Shown piece by piece: positions 31,260 to 38,995 of a stretch of 64,000 nt of DNA (the first letter of the stretch is position 1; the number at the start of each line of letters is the position of its first letter). The notes under the pieces were generated by a model, which was not told the DNA's origin, did not search any database, and saw only the letters and a list, made by a program, of their open reading frames with translations. A program made the position numbers and the translations under genes. Source of the DNA: Candidatus Stoquefichus sp. SB1 (GTDB lineage Bacteria > Bacillota_I > Bacilli_A > Erysipelotrichales > Coprobacillaceae); assembly GCF_001244545.1 (NCBI RefSeq), contig NZ_LN852696.1, positions 930,001 to 994,000 of the forward strand. Reading direction: 5' to 3'.

Positions 31260-32084
31260 ATGAAAAGTTTATTTTATCGATTAATTATATTTTTAGATAC
31301 AGCTCAGGAAAATGATACAAACTATAACATTGCCTGGTTTATGGCCAATAATTTTTATCGAATAGCAGATATGCGTATTAGTGAGTTGGCAGCAGAATGT
31401 TTTGTTTCTCCAGCAACTATTTCACGTTTTTGTAGAGCACTGGGATATGAAAATTTTGCGCATTTGAAACAAGAATGTTATACATTTCATTCAAATGATA
31501 AGAAGTTTAATAATCTTATTAATATTCCATTAGAAACAATGAAAAATGATCCTTCACAGGCTACACAGGAATATGTTGAGCAGGTTATACACTATATTTC
31601 GGATTTACCACATATGCTTGATTGGAAGGAAATTGATGAAACACTACGATTAATTCATGATTGTGATTCGGTTGCTTTCTTTGGAACACAGTTTTCCCAA
31701 AGTGCTGCACTACATTTTCAAACTGATCTTTTAATGTTAGAAAAGTTTACAATGGCGTATATGGATTCGTCACGTCAATTGGATTGTGCAAAGGAACTGA
31801 CAAAAGACAGTGTAGCAATTATCATGACTGTTAATGGTTTCTTTACAGGTAGCAGTTTTAAAATTTTACAATATATAAAAAAATCAGGTTGCAAGGTTGT
31901 TTTAATGACATGTAATCCTGAATTAGATATTAAGATTCCAGTAGATCATATGGTATTATTGGGAAATTCAAAAAATCGAAAAACGGGGAAACACAGTTTA
32001 TTAACGGCAGTTGAATTGATGTCATTGCGTTATTATTGTTTGTATTATCCATCAATACAAGAATTAAAGGGGCATATCCTTTAA
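31260..32084 (+). CDS. MurR/RpiR family transcriptional regulator (upstream copy)
   Basis: 274 residues. Residues 1-75 are an HTH_6 domain with the family signature ADMRISELAAECFVSPATIS and RFCRALGYENFAHLKQ. Residues about 110-250 are a SIS (sugar-phosphate-binding) domain (DSVAFFGTQFSQSAALHFQ, DSVAIIMTVNGFFTG). RpiR proteins sense phosphosugars. Its last codons form half of a terminator, and the fumarase operon promoter follows at once. It may control that operon, but the ligand is unknown. Confidence 0.88.
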   Translation: MKSLFYRLIIFLDTAQENDTNYNIAWFMANNFYRIADMRISELAAECFVSPATISRFCRALGYENFAHLKQECYTFHSNDKKFNNLINIPLETMKNDPSQATQEYVEQVIHYISDLPHMLDWKEIDETLRLIHDCDSVAFFGTQFSQSAALHFQTDLLMLEKFTMAYMDSSRQLDCAKELTKDSVAIIMTVNGFFTGSSFKILQYIKKSGCKVVLMTCNPELDIKIPVDHMVLLGNSKNRKTGKHSLLTAVELMSLRYYCLYYPSIQELKGHIL

Positions 32085-32091
32085 TTCTTTT
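32059..32091 (+). terminator. terminator embedded in the RpiR 3' end
   Basis: AAGAATTAAAGG (32059-32070) and CCTTTAATTCTT (32078-32089) form a perfect 12-bp stem with a 7-nt loop and T-rich tail. The stop codon TAA (32082-32084) is in the right arm. Confidence 0.8.
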
Positions 32092-32092
32092 C

Positions 32093-32121
32093 TTGTTCTT
32101 GGATATAAAATTATATATAAT
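32093..32121 (+). promoter_or_regulatory. promoter of the fumarase operon
   Basis: TTGTTC (32093-32098), 17-bp spacer, TATAAT (32116-32121), about 25 bases before the fumarase alpha start. It begins at the tail of the preceding terminator. Confidence 0.7.
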
Positions 32122-32146
32122 AGACCTAACAAAGAAGGGGATAAAA

Positions 32147-32989
32147 ATGAGAGAAATAAGTCGAGATAAAATCATTCAGGAAGTCAAAAGATTATGTATG
32201 GAGGCAAATTATTTTTTGCCATGTGATGTTACAGAGGCTTTAGAGAATGCTTATCAAACAGAAGATTCTGTATTATCACAACAAACACTTGAAATCCTCA
32301 ATAAAAATGCTGCAATGGCAGCAAATTCAGCATCGCCAATTTGTCAAGATACAGGAATGGCTTGCGTGTTTGTAGAAATAGGGCAGGATGTACATGTAAC
32401 AGGGTCATTGAGTGAAGCAATTCATGAAGGTGTTAGACAAGGTTATGAAGAGGGATATTTGCGTAAAAGTGTGGTTGATGATCCGATGTTTGATCGTATC
32501 AATACAAAAGATAATACACCTGCTATTATTAATTATGAAGTTGTCGAAGGAGATCACTTAAAGATAATTGTCGCACCAAAAGGTTTTGGTAGTGAAAATA
32601 TGAGTCAGGTGAAGATGCTGAAACCAAGTGATGGGGTTAATGGCGTTAAGGACTTTGTCCTGAAAGTGGTTAATGATGCAGGTCCTAATGCCTGTCCACC
32701 AATGGTGATTGGTGTTGGAATTGGTGGGTCATTTGATCGTGTCACTCTTTTGGCTAAAAAAGCAATGTTACGAGAAATTGGAAGTCATCATCAAGATCCA
32801 CGATATCACGCATTAGAAGATGAACTATTAGAAAAGATTAATCAAACAGGTATTGGACCAGCTGGATATGGTGGCAAGACAACTGCTTTATCTTTGAATA
32901 TCGAGACATATCCAACACATATTGCTGGAATGCCTGTGGCAGTTAGCATCTGCTGCCATGTTGCAAGACATAAGGAGGTTATACTATGA
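32147..32989 (+). CDS. class I fumarate hydratase/tartrate dehydratase-type, alpha subunit
   Basis: 280 residues from ATG 32147, with GAAGGGG upstream; the frame stays open to 32036, but that part overlaps the terminator and promoter. The N-terminal (FumA/TtdA alpha) domain shows SPICQDTGMACVFVE with the cluster Cys, KGFGSENMSQV, the NACPPMVIGVGIGG Cys, and a third Cys in ISICCHVARH. Together they ligate the [4Fe-4S] cluster. It catalyses reversible hydration of fumarate to malate with the beta subunit. The stop overlaps the beta ATG (ATGA). Oxygen-sensitive enzyme, consistent with anaerobic life. Confidence 0.93.
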   Translation: MREISRDKIIQEVKRLCMEANYFLPCDVTEALENAYQTEDSVLSQQTLEILNKNAAMAANSASPICQDTGMACVFVEIGQDVHVTGSLSEAIHEGVRQGYEEGYLRKSVVDDPMFDRINTKDNTPAIINYEVVEGDHLKIIVAPKGFGSENMSQVKMLKPSDGVNGVKDFVLKVVNDAGPNACPPMVIGVGIGGSFDRVTLLAKKAMLREIGSHHQDPRYHALEDELLEKINQTGIGPAGYGGKTTALSLNIETYPTHIAGMPVAVSICCHVARHKEVIL

Positions 32990-33555
32990 TTTATCATTTG
33001 GTTACACCTTTAAAAGAGGCAGATGTTTTAAAGTTAAGAGCAGGCGATCAGGTATTTTTGTCAGGGGTTGTGTATACTGGAAGAGATGCTGCGCATAAGC
33101 GTATGGTAGAATTGGTTGAGCAAGGAAAACCTTTACCTTTTGATGTTATGGATCAAGTTATTTATTATGTAGGACCAACTCCATCTAAACCAGGCGCGGT
33201 TTTTGGAAGCGGTGGACCAACCACGGCTGGAAGAATGGATGCTTATGCACCATTATTACTTTCATTAGGGTTGCGTGGTATGATTGGTAAAGGATATCGT
33301 CAACAAAGTGTGAAAGATGCAATTGTAGAAAATAAAGGTGTTTATTTTGGTGCGATTGGTGGGGCTGGAGCATATATTAGTCAATGTGTTGAGTCATGCG
33401 AAATTATTGCTTTTGATGATTTGGGGCCTGAAGCTATTCGTAAATTAGTTGTTAAAGATTTTCCATTGACAGTCATTATTGATAGTGAAGGTCATGATTT
33501 ATATGAAATAGGAAGAGAAAATTACTTAAAGGAGCATAACAATGGCGATTCATAA
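32986..33555 (+). CDS. class I fumarate hydratase/tartrate dehydratase-type, beta subunit
   Basis: 189 residues, the C-terminal (beta) domain of class I Fe-S hydro-lyases. Motifs are GDQVFLSGVVYTGRDAAHKR, VGPTPSKPGAVFGSGGPTTA, and GMIGKGYR. It begins in the alpha stop codon and ends 14 bases into the second RpiR gene. Substrate could be fumarate or tartrate; fumarate is the default for isolated pairs. Confidence 0.92.
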   Translation: MIYHLVTPLKEADVLKLRAGDQVFLSGVVYTGRDAAHKRMVELVEQGKPLPFDVMDQVIYYVGPTPSKPGAVFGSGGPTTAGRMDAYAPLLLSLGLRGMIGKGYRQQSVKDAIVENKGVYFGAIGGAGAYISQCVESCEIIAFDDLGPEAIRKLVVKDFPLTVIIDSEGHDLYEIGRENYLKEHNNGDS

Positions 33556-34366
33556 TTATAACGAAGTCGATATTTTATATACATTGATGTCATATGTGAA
33601 TGTTTCTTCTTCACAGGATATGTATTATACTATTGCTCATACAATATTGACTTATTTAGAAAAAATACCAGATATTAGCATCAATGACTTAGCTGATTTA
33701 TGTTATACATCACCAGCTACGATATCACGTTTTTGTAAAGATTTAAATTGTAAGAGTTTTGCTAATTTTAAACATGAAATTGCTATTGCTTTAGAGATTT
33801 CTAAAGATGAAATTCATTTAGAGTCACATGATGAAAGTGAAGCTAAAAGAAATCCACAATTTATTGTAGATAAAATATATAATGAAACAATTGATTCATT
33901 ACAGAAAGTTCATCAAAGTATCAATATTCATGAAATTGATAAAATCTGTCATATGATTCATCAGGCAAAAAAAGTTCATATGATTGGATACCAATTTAAT
34001 AAAATTATTTCCAATGATTTTCAGATGAAAATGCTTAAACTTAGAAAGTTTATTTATGCTTTTGTAGAACGTGGTGATGAAATTCAGCGTTTAGATATGA
34101 TTGATGAAGATAGTCTTGTGATTATCATTACAGTTCGTGCAAGACAGCAATTGATTGATTCTTTAATTGAAAAGACTTGTGAACACCATCCACAGATTTT
34201 ATTAATCACAATGAACAAAGAATATCAAAATGATAAAATTGATTATATTTTCACGATTGATGGAACAGAAAGTCGTTATAGTGAATCATCAATGCAGGGA
34301 ACCATTAATTTTTTAAGTTTATTAGATTTAATTTATGTAAGATATGGATTGTTATATAGAAAGTAG
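33542..34366 (+). CDS. MurR/RpiR family transcriptional regulator (downstream copy)
   Basis: 274 residues, same length and layout as the copy at 31260: HTH_6 (IPDISINDLADLCYTSPATI, RFCKDLNCKSFANFKHE) and SIS-like C-terminus (KKVHMIGYQFNKIISNDFQ, DSLVIIITVRARQQL). ATG 33542 overlaps the fumarase beta 3' end, so it is the third gene of the fumarase operon. The two regulators are paralogues that have diverged in the ligand domain. Control of the surrounding genes is inference. Confidence 0.87.
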   Translation: MAIHNYNEVDILYTLMSYVNVSSSQDMYYTIAHTILTYLEKIPDISINDLADLCYTSPATISRFCKDLNCKSFANFKHEIAIALEISKDEIHLESHDESEAKRNPQFIVDKIYNETIDSLQKVHQSINIHEIDKICHMIHQAKKVHMIGYQFNKIISNDFQMKMLKLRKFIYAFVERGDEIQRLDMIDEDSLVIIITVRARQQLIDSLIEKTCEHHPQILLITMNKEYQNDKIDYIFTIDGTESRYSESSMQGTINFLSLLDLIYVRYGLLYRK

Positions 34367-34375
34367 GGAGTAGAA

Positions 34376-35395
34376 ATGTATAGTTTTTTAAATGATTATA
34401 GTGAAGGTGCTCATCCATTGGTCTTGGATGCTCTCATTCATACAAATAGTGAACAAACAGTTGGTTATGGTCTTGATCCATATTGTCAAAAGGCTAAAGA
34501 TGTGATTATGAATAGAATTCATAATCATGATGTTGATATTCATTTTCTTGTAGGTGGTACTCAGACAAATCTGACATTCATATCATTTGCATTAAGAGAT
34601 TATCAGGCTGTGATTGCCTGTGATGAAGGACATATTAATATTCATGAAACAGGTGCTGTAGAAGCAACTGGTCATAAAGTTCTCACAAAACCACATGTGT
34701 CTGGCAAGGTCACTGTTGATATGATTCGTGAAATTTTGCAGGAACATCCAGATGAACATATGGTACAGCCAGCAATGGTTTACATTTCACAGTCAACGGA
34801 ATTAGGAACATATTATACAAAAGATGAGTTGCAGGCATTATTTACATTTACAAGAGAAAATAACTTATATCTTTTCTTAGATGGAGCCCGTTTAGGAAGT
34901 GCATTGGTTTTAGATGATGCTCCTGATATGGCAGATATTGCAAAATATACAGATGCTTTTTATATTGGTGGAACGAAAATGGGAGCAATGTTTGGTGAAG
35001 CATTGGTGATTGTTAATGATCATTTGAAAAAAGATTTTCGTTATCATTTAAAAAACAAAGGTGCTATGCTTGCTAAAGGAAGATTATTAGGAGTACAATT
35101 TTATACTTTATTAAAAGATTCTCTTTATGAAGATATTGGGCGTCATGAAAATGAAATGGCAATGATTATAAGAGAAGCACTAGAAGAAAAAGGCTATCCA
35201 CTATATATGCCTTCTACGACAAATCAAATTTTTGTCGATTTGCCAAATACAGACATTACCAAAATTGAAGAACAATATATGATTACACATATCAAAAAAT
35301 TAGATCAGGATCATTCACGAATTCGTATAGTGACTTCATGGGCAACAGCTGAAGAAGAAGCACTTAGATTTGCTGATTTTATCAAACAATTATAA
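34376..35395 (+). CDS. low-specificity L-threonine aldolase-like, PLP enzyme
   Basis: 339 residues of the beta-eliminating lyase/threonine aldolase family (PLP fold type I). The N-terminus SEGAHPLVLDALIHTNSE QTVGYG is typical of bacterial aldolases in this group. DGARLGSAL includes the PLP-ring Asp, and TKMGAMFGEA carries the Schiff-base Lys. It cleaves threonine or allo-threonine to glycine and acetaldehyde. GGGAG lies before ATG 34376. Co-directional with the fumarase operon, 9 bases downstream. Confidence 0.88.
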   Translation: MYSFLNDYSEGAHPLVLDALIHTNSEQTVGYGLDPYCQKAKDVIMNRIHNHDVDIHFLVGGTQTNLTFISFALRDYQAVIACDEGHINIHETGAVEATGHKVLTKPHVSGKVTVDMIREILQEHPDEHMVQPAMVYISQSTELGTYYTKDELQALFTFTRENNLYLFLDGARLGSALVLDDAPDMADIAKYTDAFYIGGTKMGAMFGEALVIVNDHLKKDFRYHLKNKGAMLAKGRLLGVQFYTLLKDSLYEDIGRHENEMAMIIREALEEKGYPLYMPSTTNQIFVDLPNTDITKIEEQYMITHIKKLDQDHSRIRIVTSWATAEEEALRFADFIKQL

Positions 35396-35428
35396 AATTG
35401 ACTTTTCTATTGAATTCGTTGTTTTAAC

Positions 35429-35457
35429 TGTACAATAGGGATGTTTTGTATTATAAT
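35429..35457 (+). promoter_or_regulatory. promoter of the HU gene
   Basis: TGTACA (35429-35434), 17-bp spacer, TATAAT (35452-35457), with a 48-base leader to ATG 35506. Confidence 0.6.
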
Positions 35458-35505
35458 ACTCAATAGGGCAAGCCCCTAAATTTACATAGAAACGGAGATT
35501 ATAAT

Positions 35506-35784
35506 ATGAACAAAACTGAATTAGTAGAAAAAGTTGCAGCAAGTGCTGGATTAACAAAAACTCAAGCTGAAGCTGCAGTGAATGCTTTTGTTGAAACTGT
35601 TACTGATGTATTAAAAGAAGGAGACAAAATTACTTTAAAAGGTTTTGGTACTTTTGAAGTTCGTTCAAGAGAAGCAAGAACAGGTCGTAATCCAAGAACT
35701 GGTGAAACAATGACTATTGCTGCTAGTAAAGTTCCAGCATTTAAAGCAAGCTCTGCTTTAAAGAATGTAGTTAACGGTAAATAA
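35506..35784 (+). CDS. hup: DNA-binding protein HU
   Basis: 92 residues, full-length HU. N-terminal helices [20 protein letters not shown], then the beta arm with [21 protein letters not shown] (the Pro at the tip intercalates in DNA), then [12 protein letters not shown]. It forms dimers that bend and compact DNA. Monocistronic with its own promoter and a strong terminator. Confidence 0.97.
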   Translation: MNKTELVEKVAASAGLTKTQAEAAVNAFVETVTDVLKEGDKITLKGFGTFEVRSREARTGRNPRTGETMTIAASKVPAFKASSALKNVVNGK

Positions 35785-35791
35785 TGAATTG

Positions 35792-35813
35792 AGTGCCATT
35801 TGGCACTTTTTTT
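35792..35813 (+). terminator. HU terminator
   Basis: AGTGCCA (35792-35798) and TGGCACT (35801-35807) form a 7-bp stem with a TT loop, followed by a T run. Confidence 0.85.
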
Positions 35814-35880
35814 CTTTCTAAAGATGAAATTACGTGATTAATGATGGGAATTCATGTAAACTATAGATAAGGAGATGATT

Positions 35881-36408
35881 ATGATGAGAGTCATTATTTA
35901 TAAGACAAAACATGGAGCAACGAGAAAAGTTGGTAAAATTCTGAGTCATTATTTGGGTGATTGTTTATTGATGAATATTGATGATATTGATTATCCAACT
36001 TTACAAAAGGCTGAAACAATTATTGTTGGCACTCCTGTTTATTATGGAAAATTAGACTCAGATATTGTCTCTTTTATAAAAAATAATCAGGACTTACTGA
36101 TTGCTAGAGATTATTGTTTATATGTTATTGGTATTCTACAAAGTGAGTTCATGACATATGTGACGAATGCATTTTCGTTTGAAATACTTAAGCATATGAG
36201 AGTTATTGCGGGATTAGGAGGAGCATTGTATTATCCTGATTTGGCGATTAGTGAAAAAATGGTTTTACAAGTCATGAATAAGCGTTCACCAGTTATTAAA
36301 AAACAAAAAAATAAGGATTTATTTGAAAATTTTAATGATGAAGAAATTAAAATATTTGCTGATAAGATTAAATATTTTCATAAAATAAAAAAGCATAATA
36401 AGTCTTAA
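35881..36408 (+). CDS. flavodoxin-domain protein
   Basis: About 175 residues. ATG 35881 follows AAGGAG (35869-35874). The N-terminal flavodoxin pattern is VIIYKTKHGATRKVGKI (phosphate-binding loop T-x-x-G-x-T), then ETIIVGTPVYYGKLD as the second FMN loop. Similar to the flavodoxin_5/menaquinone-type protoporphyrinogen oxidase group. It likely binds FMN and transfers electrons; the partner is unknown. A basic C-terminal tail (KIKYFHKIKKHNK) is notable. Confidence 0.75.
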   Translation: MMRVIIYKTKHGATRKVGKILSHYLGDCLLMNIDDIDYPTLQKAETIIVGTPVYYGKLDSDIVSFIKNNQDLLIARDYCLYVIGILQSEFMTYVTNAFSFEILKHMRVIAGLGGALYYPDLAISEKMVLQVMNKRSPVIKKQKNKDLFENFNDEEIKIFADKIKYFHKIKKHNKS

Positions 36409-36420
36409 TTTATAAAATAA

Positions 36421-36466
36421 AGAAGGATGAAAATCATTGTTTATCAATGATTTTTACCCTTCTTTT
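36421..36466. terminator. bidirectional terminator between flavodoxin and anti-sigma genes
   Basis: AGAAGG...AAAATCATTG (36421-36439) pairs with CAATGATTTT...CCTTCT, giving a long two-part stem with T tracts on both strands. It separates convergent operons. Confidence 0.8.
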
Positions 36467-36476
36467 TAAATATCAA

Positions 36477-37205
36477 TTATGAATGCTTATGATTTTGATG
36501 ATGATTGTCTTGGTTATGGTTAGGCTGACAACGATCTGGCACGAGTTCCTGATTGAAATTATATAAGATCGTATATAATTCTTGAATAGATAACTGATTT
36601 AATTCTTCTAATGAATATTGAGAAGTATAAGATATAATTGCTTCTATAATTTGATATTTACCAGCTGATATATGATGTGTTGCAGCATTGTGATGTGTTT
36701 CTTGAGTGATTTGTGAACAATGATATTGATTTGTATCTAGATGTTTTTCAAATAAAAGATTAAGAGTTGATTCTATTTTTTGAGATAATTTTTGATTATC
36801 TGAAAAAACAGTTACTTCTAATATACCATCACTAAGATAATTTTCATATTGTGTATCATTCAACAACTGTTGTATTGCTGATTGGAGTTTTTTTCCCTGG
36901 ATAGACACTTGGTCTAAGATTTTTTGAGCTTCCTGATTGTAAGCAATCGTTTCTACAACAATGTTTTCTTGATTTAAGTGTAACTCCATACTAGGATTAA
37001 TATCTAAAGATACATAAGCTACAGGTGTTGTAGATGGCTCAACTGAAAATATGAAAAAAAGCAGTAGACAGGCAATCAGTGGAAGGCATAAAAGTGCTTT
37101 TGGATATCTTTTTTTATGGAAAATGGAATCAAGAGTTTTCTCTTTCGTCACTTGACTTGCGTGAATTGAATCGAGTTCTTGCAATGGGTTATTCAAGATA
37201 ATCAC
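36477..37205 (-). CDS. RsgI-like anti-sigma factor with His-rich tail
   Basis: 242 residues. Residues 1-35 are cytosolic and probably bind sigma. Residues about 36-54 form one membrane helix (ALLCLPLIACLLLFFIFSV). The exported part opens with YVSLDINPSMELHLN, the RsgI-family signature containing the N70-P71 bond at which RsgI-type proteins are known to self-cleave. A helical domain follows (about 85-200). The tail is His-rich (PNHNQDNHHQNHKHS, 5 His). It overlaps the sigma gene by 17 bases. It should hold the upstream ECF sigma inactive until an envelope signal arrives. Confidence 0.78.
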   Translation of the reverse strand: MIILNNPLQELDSIHASQVTKEKTLDSIFHKKRYPKALLCLPLIACLLLFFIFSVEPSTTPVAYVSLDINPSMELHLNQENIVVETIAYNQEAQKILDQVSIQGKKLQSAIQQLLNDTQYENYLSDGILEVTVFSDNQKLSQKIESTLNLLFEKHLDTNQYHCSQITQETHHNAATHHISAGKYQIIEAIISYTSQYSLEELNQLSIQELYTILYNFNQELVPDRCQPNHNQDNHHQNHKHS

Positions 37206-37680
37206 CTCCTAAGATATCTTTTAACTGAACTTTGGCACGTTTTAACCAAGTATGAATCGTATTTTCTTTTTTATGTAAAATTGCTGCAATATCACTTACT
37301 TTATAACCTTCATAATAAAAAAGATAAATGACATTTCGATAATGTTCTGGTAAAGATAATACAGCTTGCATTAAATCAGATGTTTGATGATAAGTGAGAT
37401 AGGAATTGTCCTGTGATAATTCTTCCATATTAATTTTTGAATCAGTATATTTATAAAACCAGCTTTTAAAAATATCTTTACAGGCATTCATTGTGACTCG
37501 AATAAGCCATGCTTTTTCATGTTCTTCATTTTCAAAAAGAGGAGCCTTTGCATACTTTAAAAAGACAGTCTGAAAAACATCATCCACATCACATTGTTGT
37601 TTCATGTGAATAAAGCAAATTTTTTGTATCATATCTGCATATTGATCGATTGCTTTTCTCATTTCTTCTTCTGTACGCAT
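37189..37680 (-). CDS. ECF-type RNA polymerase sigma factor
   Basis: 163 residues. Region 2: DQYADMIQKICFIHMKQQC, DVDDVFQTVFLKY, and KAWLIRVTMNACKDIFKS (promoter melting and -10 recognition). Region 4: LPEHYRNVIYLFYYEGYKV and SDIAAILHKKENTIHTWLKR (HTH for the -35). ATG 37680 follows ATGAGGGG. It overlaps the anti-sigma gene, the usual cognate arrangement. The operon promoter (38063 region) has ECF-type elements, so autoactivation is likely. Confidence 0.9.
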   Translation of the reverse strand: MRTEEEMRKAIDQYADMIQKICFIHMKQQCDVDDVFQTVFLKYAKAPLFENEEHEKAWLIRVTMNACKDIFKSWFYKYTDSKINMEELSQDNSYLTYHQTSDLMQAVLSLPEHYRNVIYLFYYEGYKVSDIAAILHKKENTIHTWLKRAKVQLKDILGGDYLE

Positions 37681-37707
37681 AAGCCCCTCATATGATTCTG
37701 TTTTGTA

Positions 37708-38016
37708 TTAGTGATGTTGAGTATGAGAATGATGATTCTCATGATGTGTTGATTGACCATGGTGTTCATCTTTCTTATTCTCATTGAAATGCTGTTCATG
37801 ACAGTTTGTATGTCCTAAAATACATTGTGTTTGAGATGCCTCATTGTTGGCATAGCCTTGCTGGCCAATGCAATTAGATTGAACTGTGCTCATAGATATT
37901 GCATTAGTTGTAGGTTCCTGATTAGCTGGATAGGCAGCAACATTTTGCAGCTGCATAATAGCTAGTAGCCCCATTATAACAAAACTACATATAAAAAGAT
38001 ATTTTATTTTTCTCAT
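37708..38016 (-). CDS. small secreted His-rich protein, first gene of the sigma-factor operon
   Basis: 102 residues. Signal peptide 1 to about 28 (KIKYLFICSFVIMGLLAIM, probable cleavage after VAA). The mature protein has three Cys (SNC, TQC, TNC) and a C-terminal 34 residues containing 12 His (DEHHGQSTHHENHHSHTQHH), strongly suggesting metal binding. AAGGAGG precedes ATG 38016. It is the first gene after the ECF-type promoter and 27 bases before the sigma gene. The anti-sigma protein of the same operon also carries a His-rich tail. No family recognised. Confidence 0.75.
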   Translation of the reverse strand: MRKIKYLFICSFVIMGLLAIMQLQNVAAYPANQEPTTNAISMSTVQSNCIGQQGYANNEASQTQCILGHTNCHEQHFNENKKDEHHGQSTHHENHHSHTQHH

Positions 38017-38039
38017 ATGAAATCCTCCTTATCACTAAT

Positions 38040-38068
38040 AATACGATTACCTAACAGAAAAACTTTCA
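38040..38068 (-). promoter_or_regulatory. ECF-sigma-type promoter of the His-rich/sigma/anti-sigma operon
   Basis: On the minus strand TGAAAG (38068-38063), exactly 17 bp, then CGTATT (38045-38040). The TGAAAC and CGTA/CGTC pattern is the consensus for Bacillus ECF factors such as SigW/SigM/SigX, and no sigma-A pair overlaps. A short leader leads to AAGGAGG (38030-38024). Confidence 0.75.
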
Positions 38069-38070
38069 AA

Positions 38071-38108
38071 AAAAATAAAAAACTTATAAGTTTTCGCTTA
38101 TAAGTTTT
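38071..38108 (-). terminator. terminator of the pduL-like gene
   Basis: AAAACTTATAAG (38079-38090) and CTTATAAGTTTT (38097-38108) form a perfect 12-bp stem with a 6-nt loop. On the minus strand a T-rich run follows (complement of 38071-38080). Confidence 0.85.
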
Positions 38109-38113
38109 GTACA

Positions 38114-38680
38114 TTATTTAATGATTGTACCTTCACATGGAGCACCAGCAGCATTTGATTCATCTGTATCAATATGCATTGCTAAAGCATAACTATCACT
38201 GACACGGCAAACAACATCACCAAATGTTAATGATCTACCATCAGTTTTTACTTCAACACTGACAACATCTTTATCCGCTACACCAAATTCAGCAGCATCT
38301 GCAGGTGTCATATGAATATGACGTTTTGCAGCAATGACACCACAAGGAATTTCAACCTTACCAGCAGGTCCTATTAATTGGCATCCTTCAGTTCCTTCAA
38401 TGTCACCAGATTCTCTAACTAATGCTTTAATTCCTAATGATCTTGCATCTGTTAAAGACACTTCAACTTGAGTAGCATTACGTGTAGGTCCTAAGATAGA
38501 CATTTTTGTTTCACCTTTTGGTCCGACAACTGTAACTTTTTCTGCACAGGCAAATTGCCCTGGTTGAGAAAGGTCTTTCTTGTTTGTTAATGTATAACCT
38601 TCACCAAATAATGTTTCTAAATCTGCTTGAGACAAATGAACATGTCTTGCAGAAGTTTCGACTAAAATTGTTTTTCCCAT
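38114..38680 (-). CDS. pduL: phosphate propanoyltransferase PduL-type phosphotransacylase
   Basis: About 188 residues with two PduL half-domains: VETSARHVHLSQADLE and AAKRHIHMTPADAAEF, whose His clusters bind the two metal ions. It interconverts acyl-CoA and acyl-phosphate. ATG 38680 is chosen because TAGGAGG lies 6 bases upstream; an ATG at 38704 lacks one. There is no N-terminal encapsulation peptide and no microcompartment gene nearby, so it most likely serves acetate or propionate fermentation as a stand-alone phosphotransacetylase. Confidence 0.9.
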   Translation of the reverse strand: MGKTILVETSARHVHLSQADLETLFGEGYTLTNKKDLSQPGQFACAEKVTVVGPKGETKMSILGPTRNATQVEVSLTDARSLGIKALVRESGDIEGTEGCQLIGPAGKVEIPCGVIAAKRHIHMTPADAAEFGVADKDVVSVEVKTDGRSLTFGDVVCRVSDSYALAMHIDTDESNAAGAPCEGTIIK

Positions 38681-38939
38681 ATATATCCTCCTATTAACAT
38701 ACATATCTTACAACTTTTTTATGTTTTTGCAAAGGTATTTACATTATTTTTCCTATTTAATTCATTATATTTAATAAAATTTATTAAAATAATAAAAAAA
38801 TATCTCTTTGAAATAAAATGTTTTTGTTGATAAAAAATGCAAAACCTATACGTATCAACGGTTTTAAAGAATATTGCTGGAAAATAATGAAAAAAAATTT
38901 ATTATAAATTTAGGAAATGTATAAATATAAACTAAATAC

Positions 38940-38968
38940 TTTACAATATAAACAAAATATAGTATGAT
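38940..38968 (+). promoter_or_regulatory. glutamate synthase operon promoter
   Basis: TTTACA (38940-38945), 17-bp spacer, TATGAT (38963-38968), about 28 bases before ATG 38996. It lies in a 315-bp divergent gap from the pduL start. The rest of that gap (38720-38930) is extremely AT-rich with long A tracts and no gene; it may hold regulator binding sites. Confidence 0.65.
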
Positions 38969-38995
38969 AGGAACCATTAAAAGGGGGATAAATGC

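Noticed and set aside
32036-32146. Fumarase alpha extended to 32036
   Set aside because: That part overlaps the RpiR gene's 3' end, its terminator and the operon promoter. ATG 32147 with GAAGGGG gives the normal N-terminus.
38705-38939. A riboswitch or T-box leader before gltB
   Set aside because: The promoter at 38940 lies only about 28 bases from the start codon, leaving no room for a leader RNA; the region above it is AT-rich with no conserved structure.
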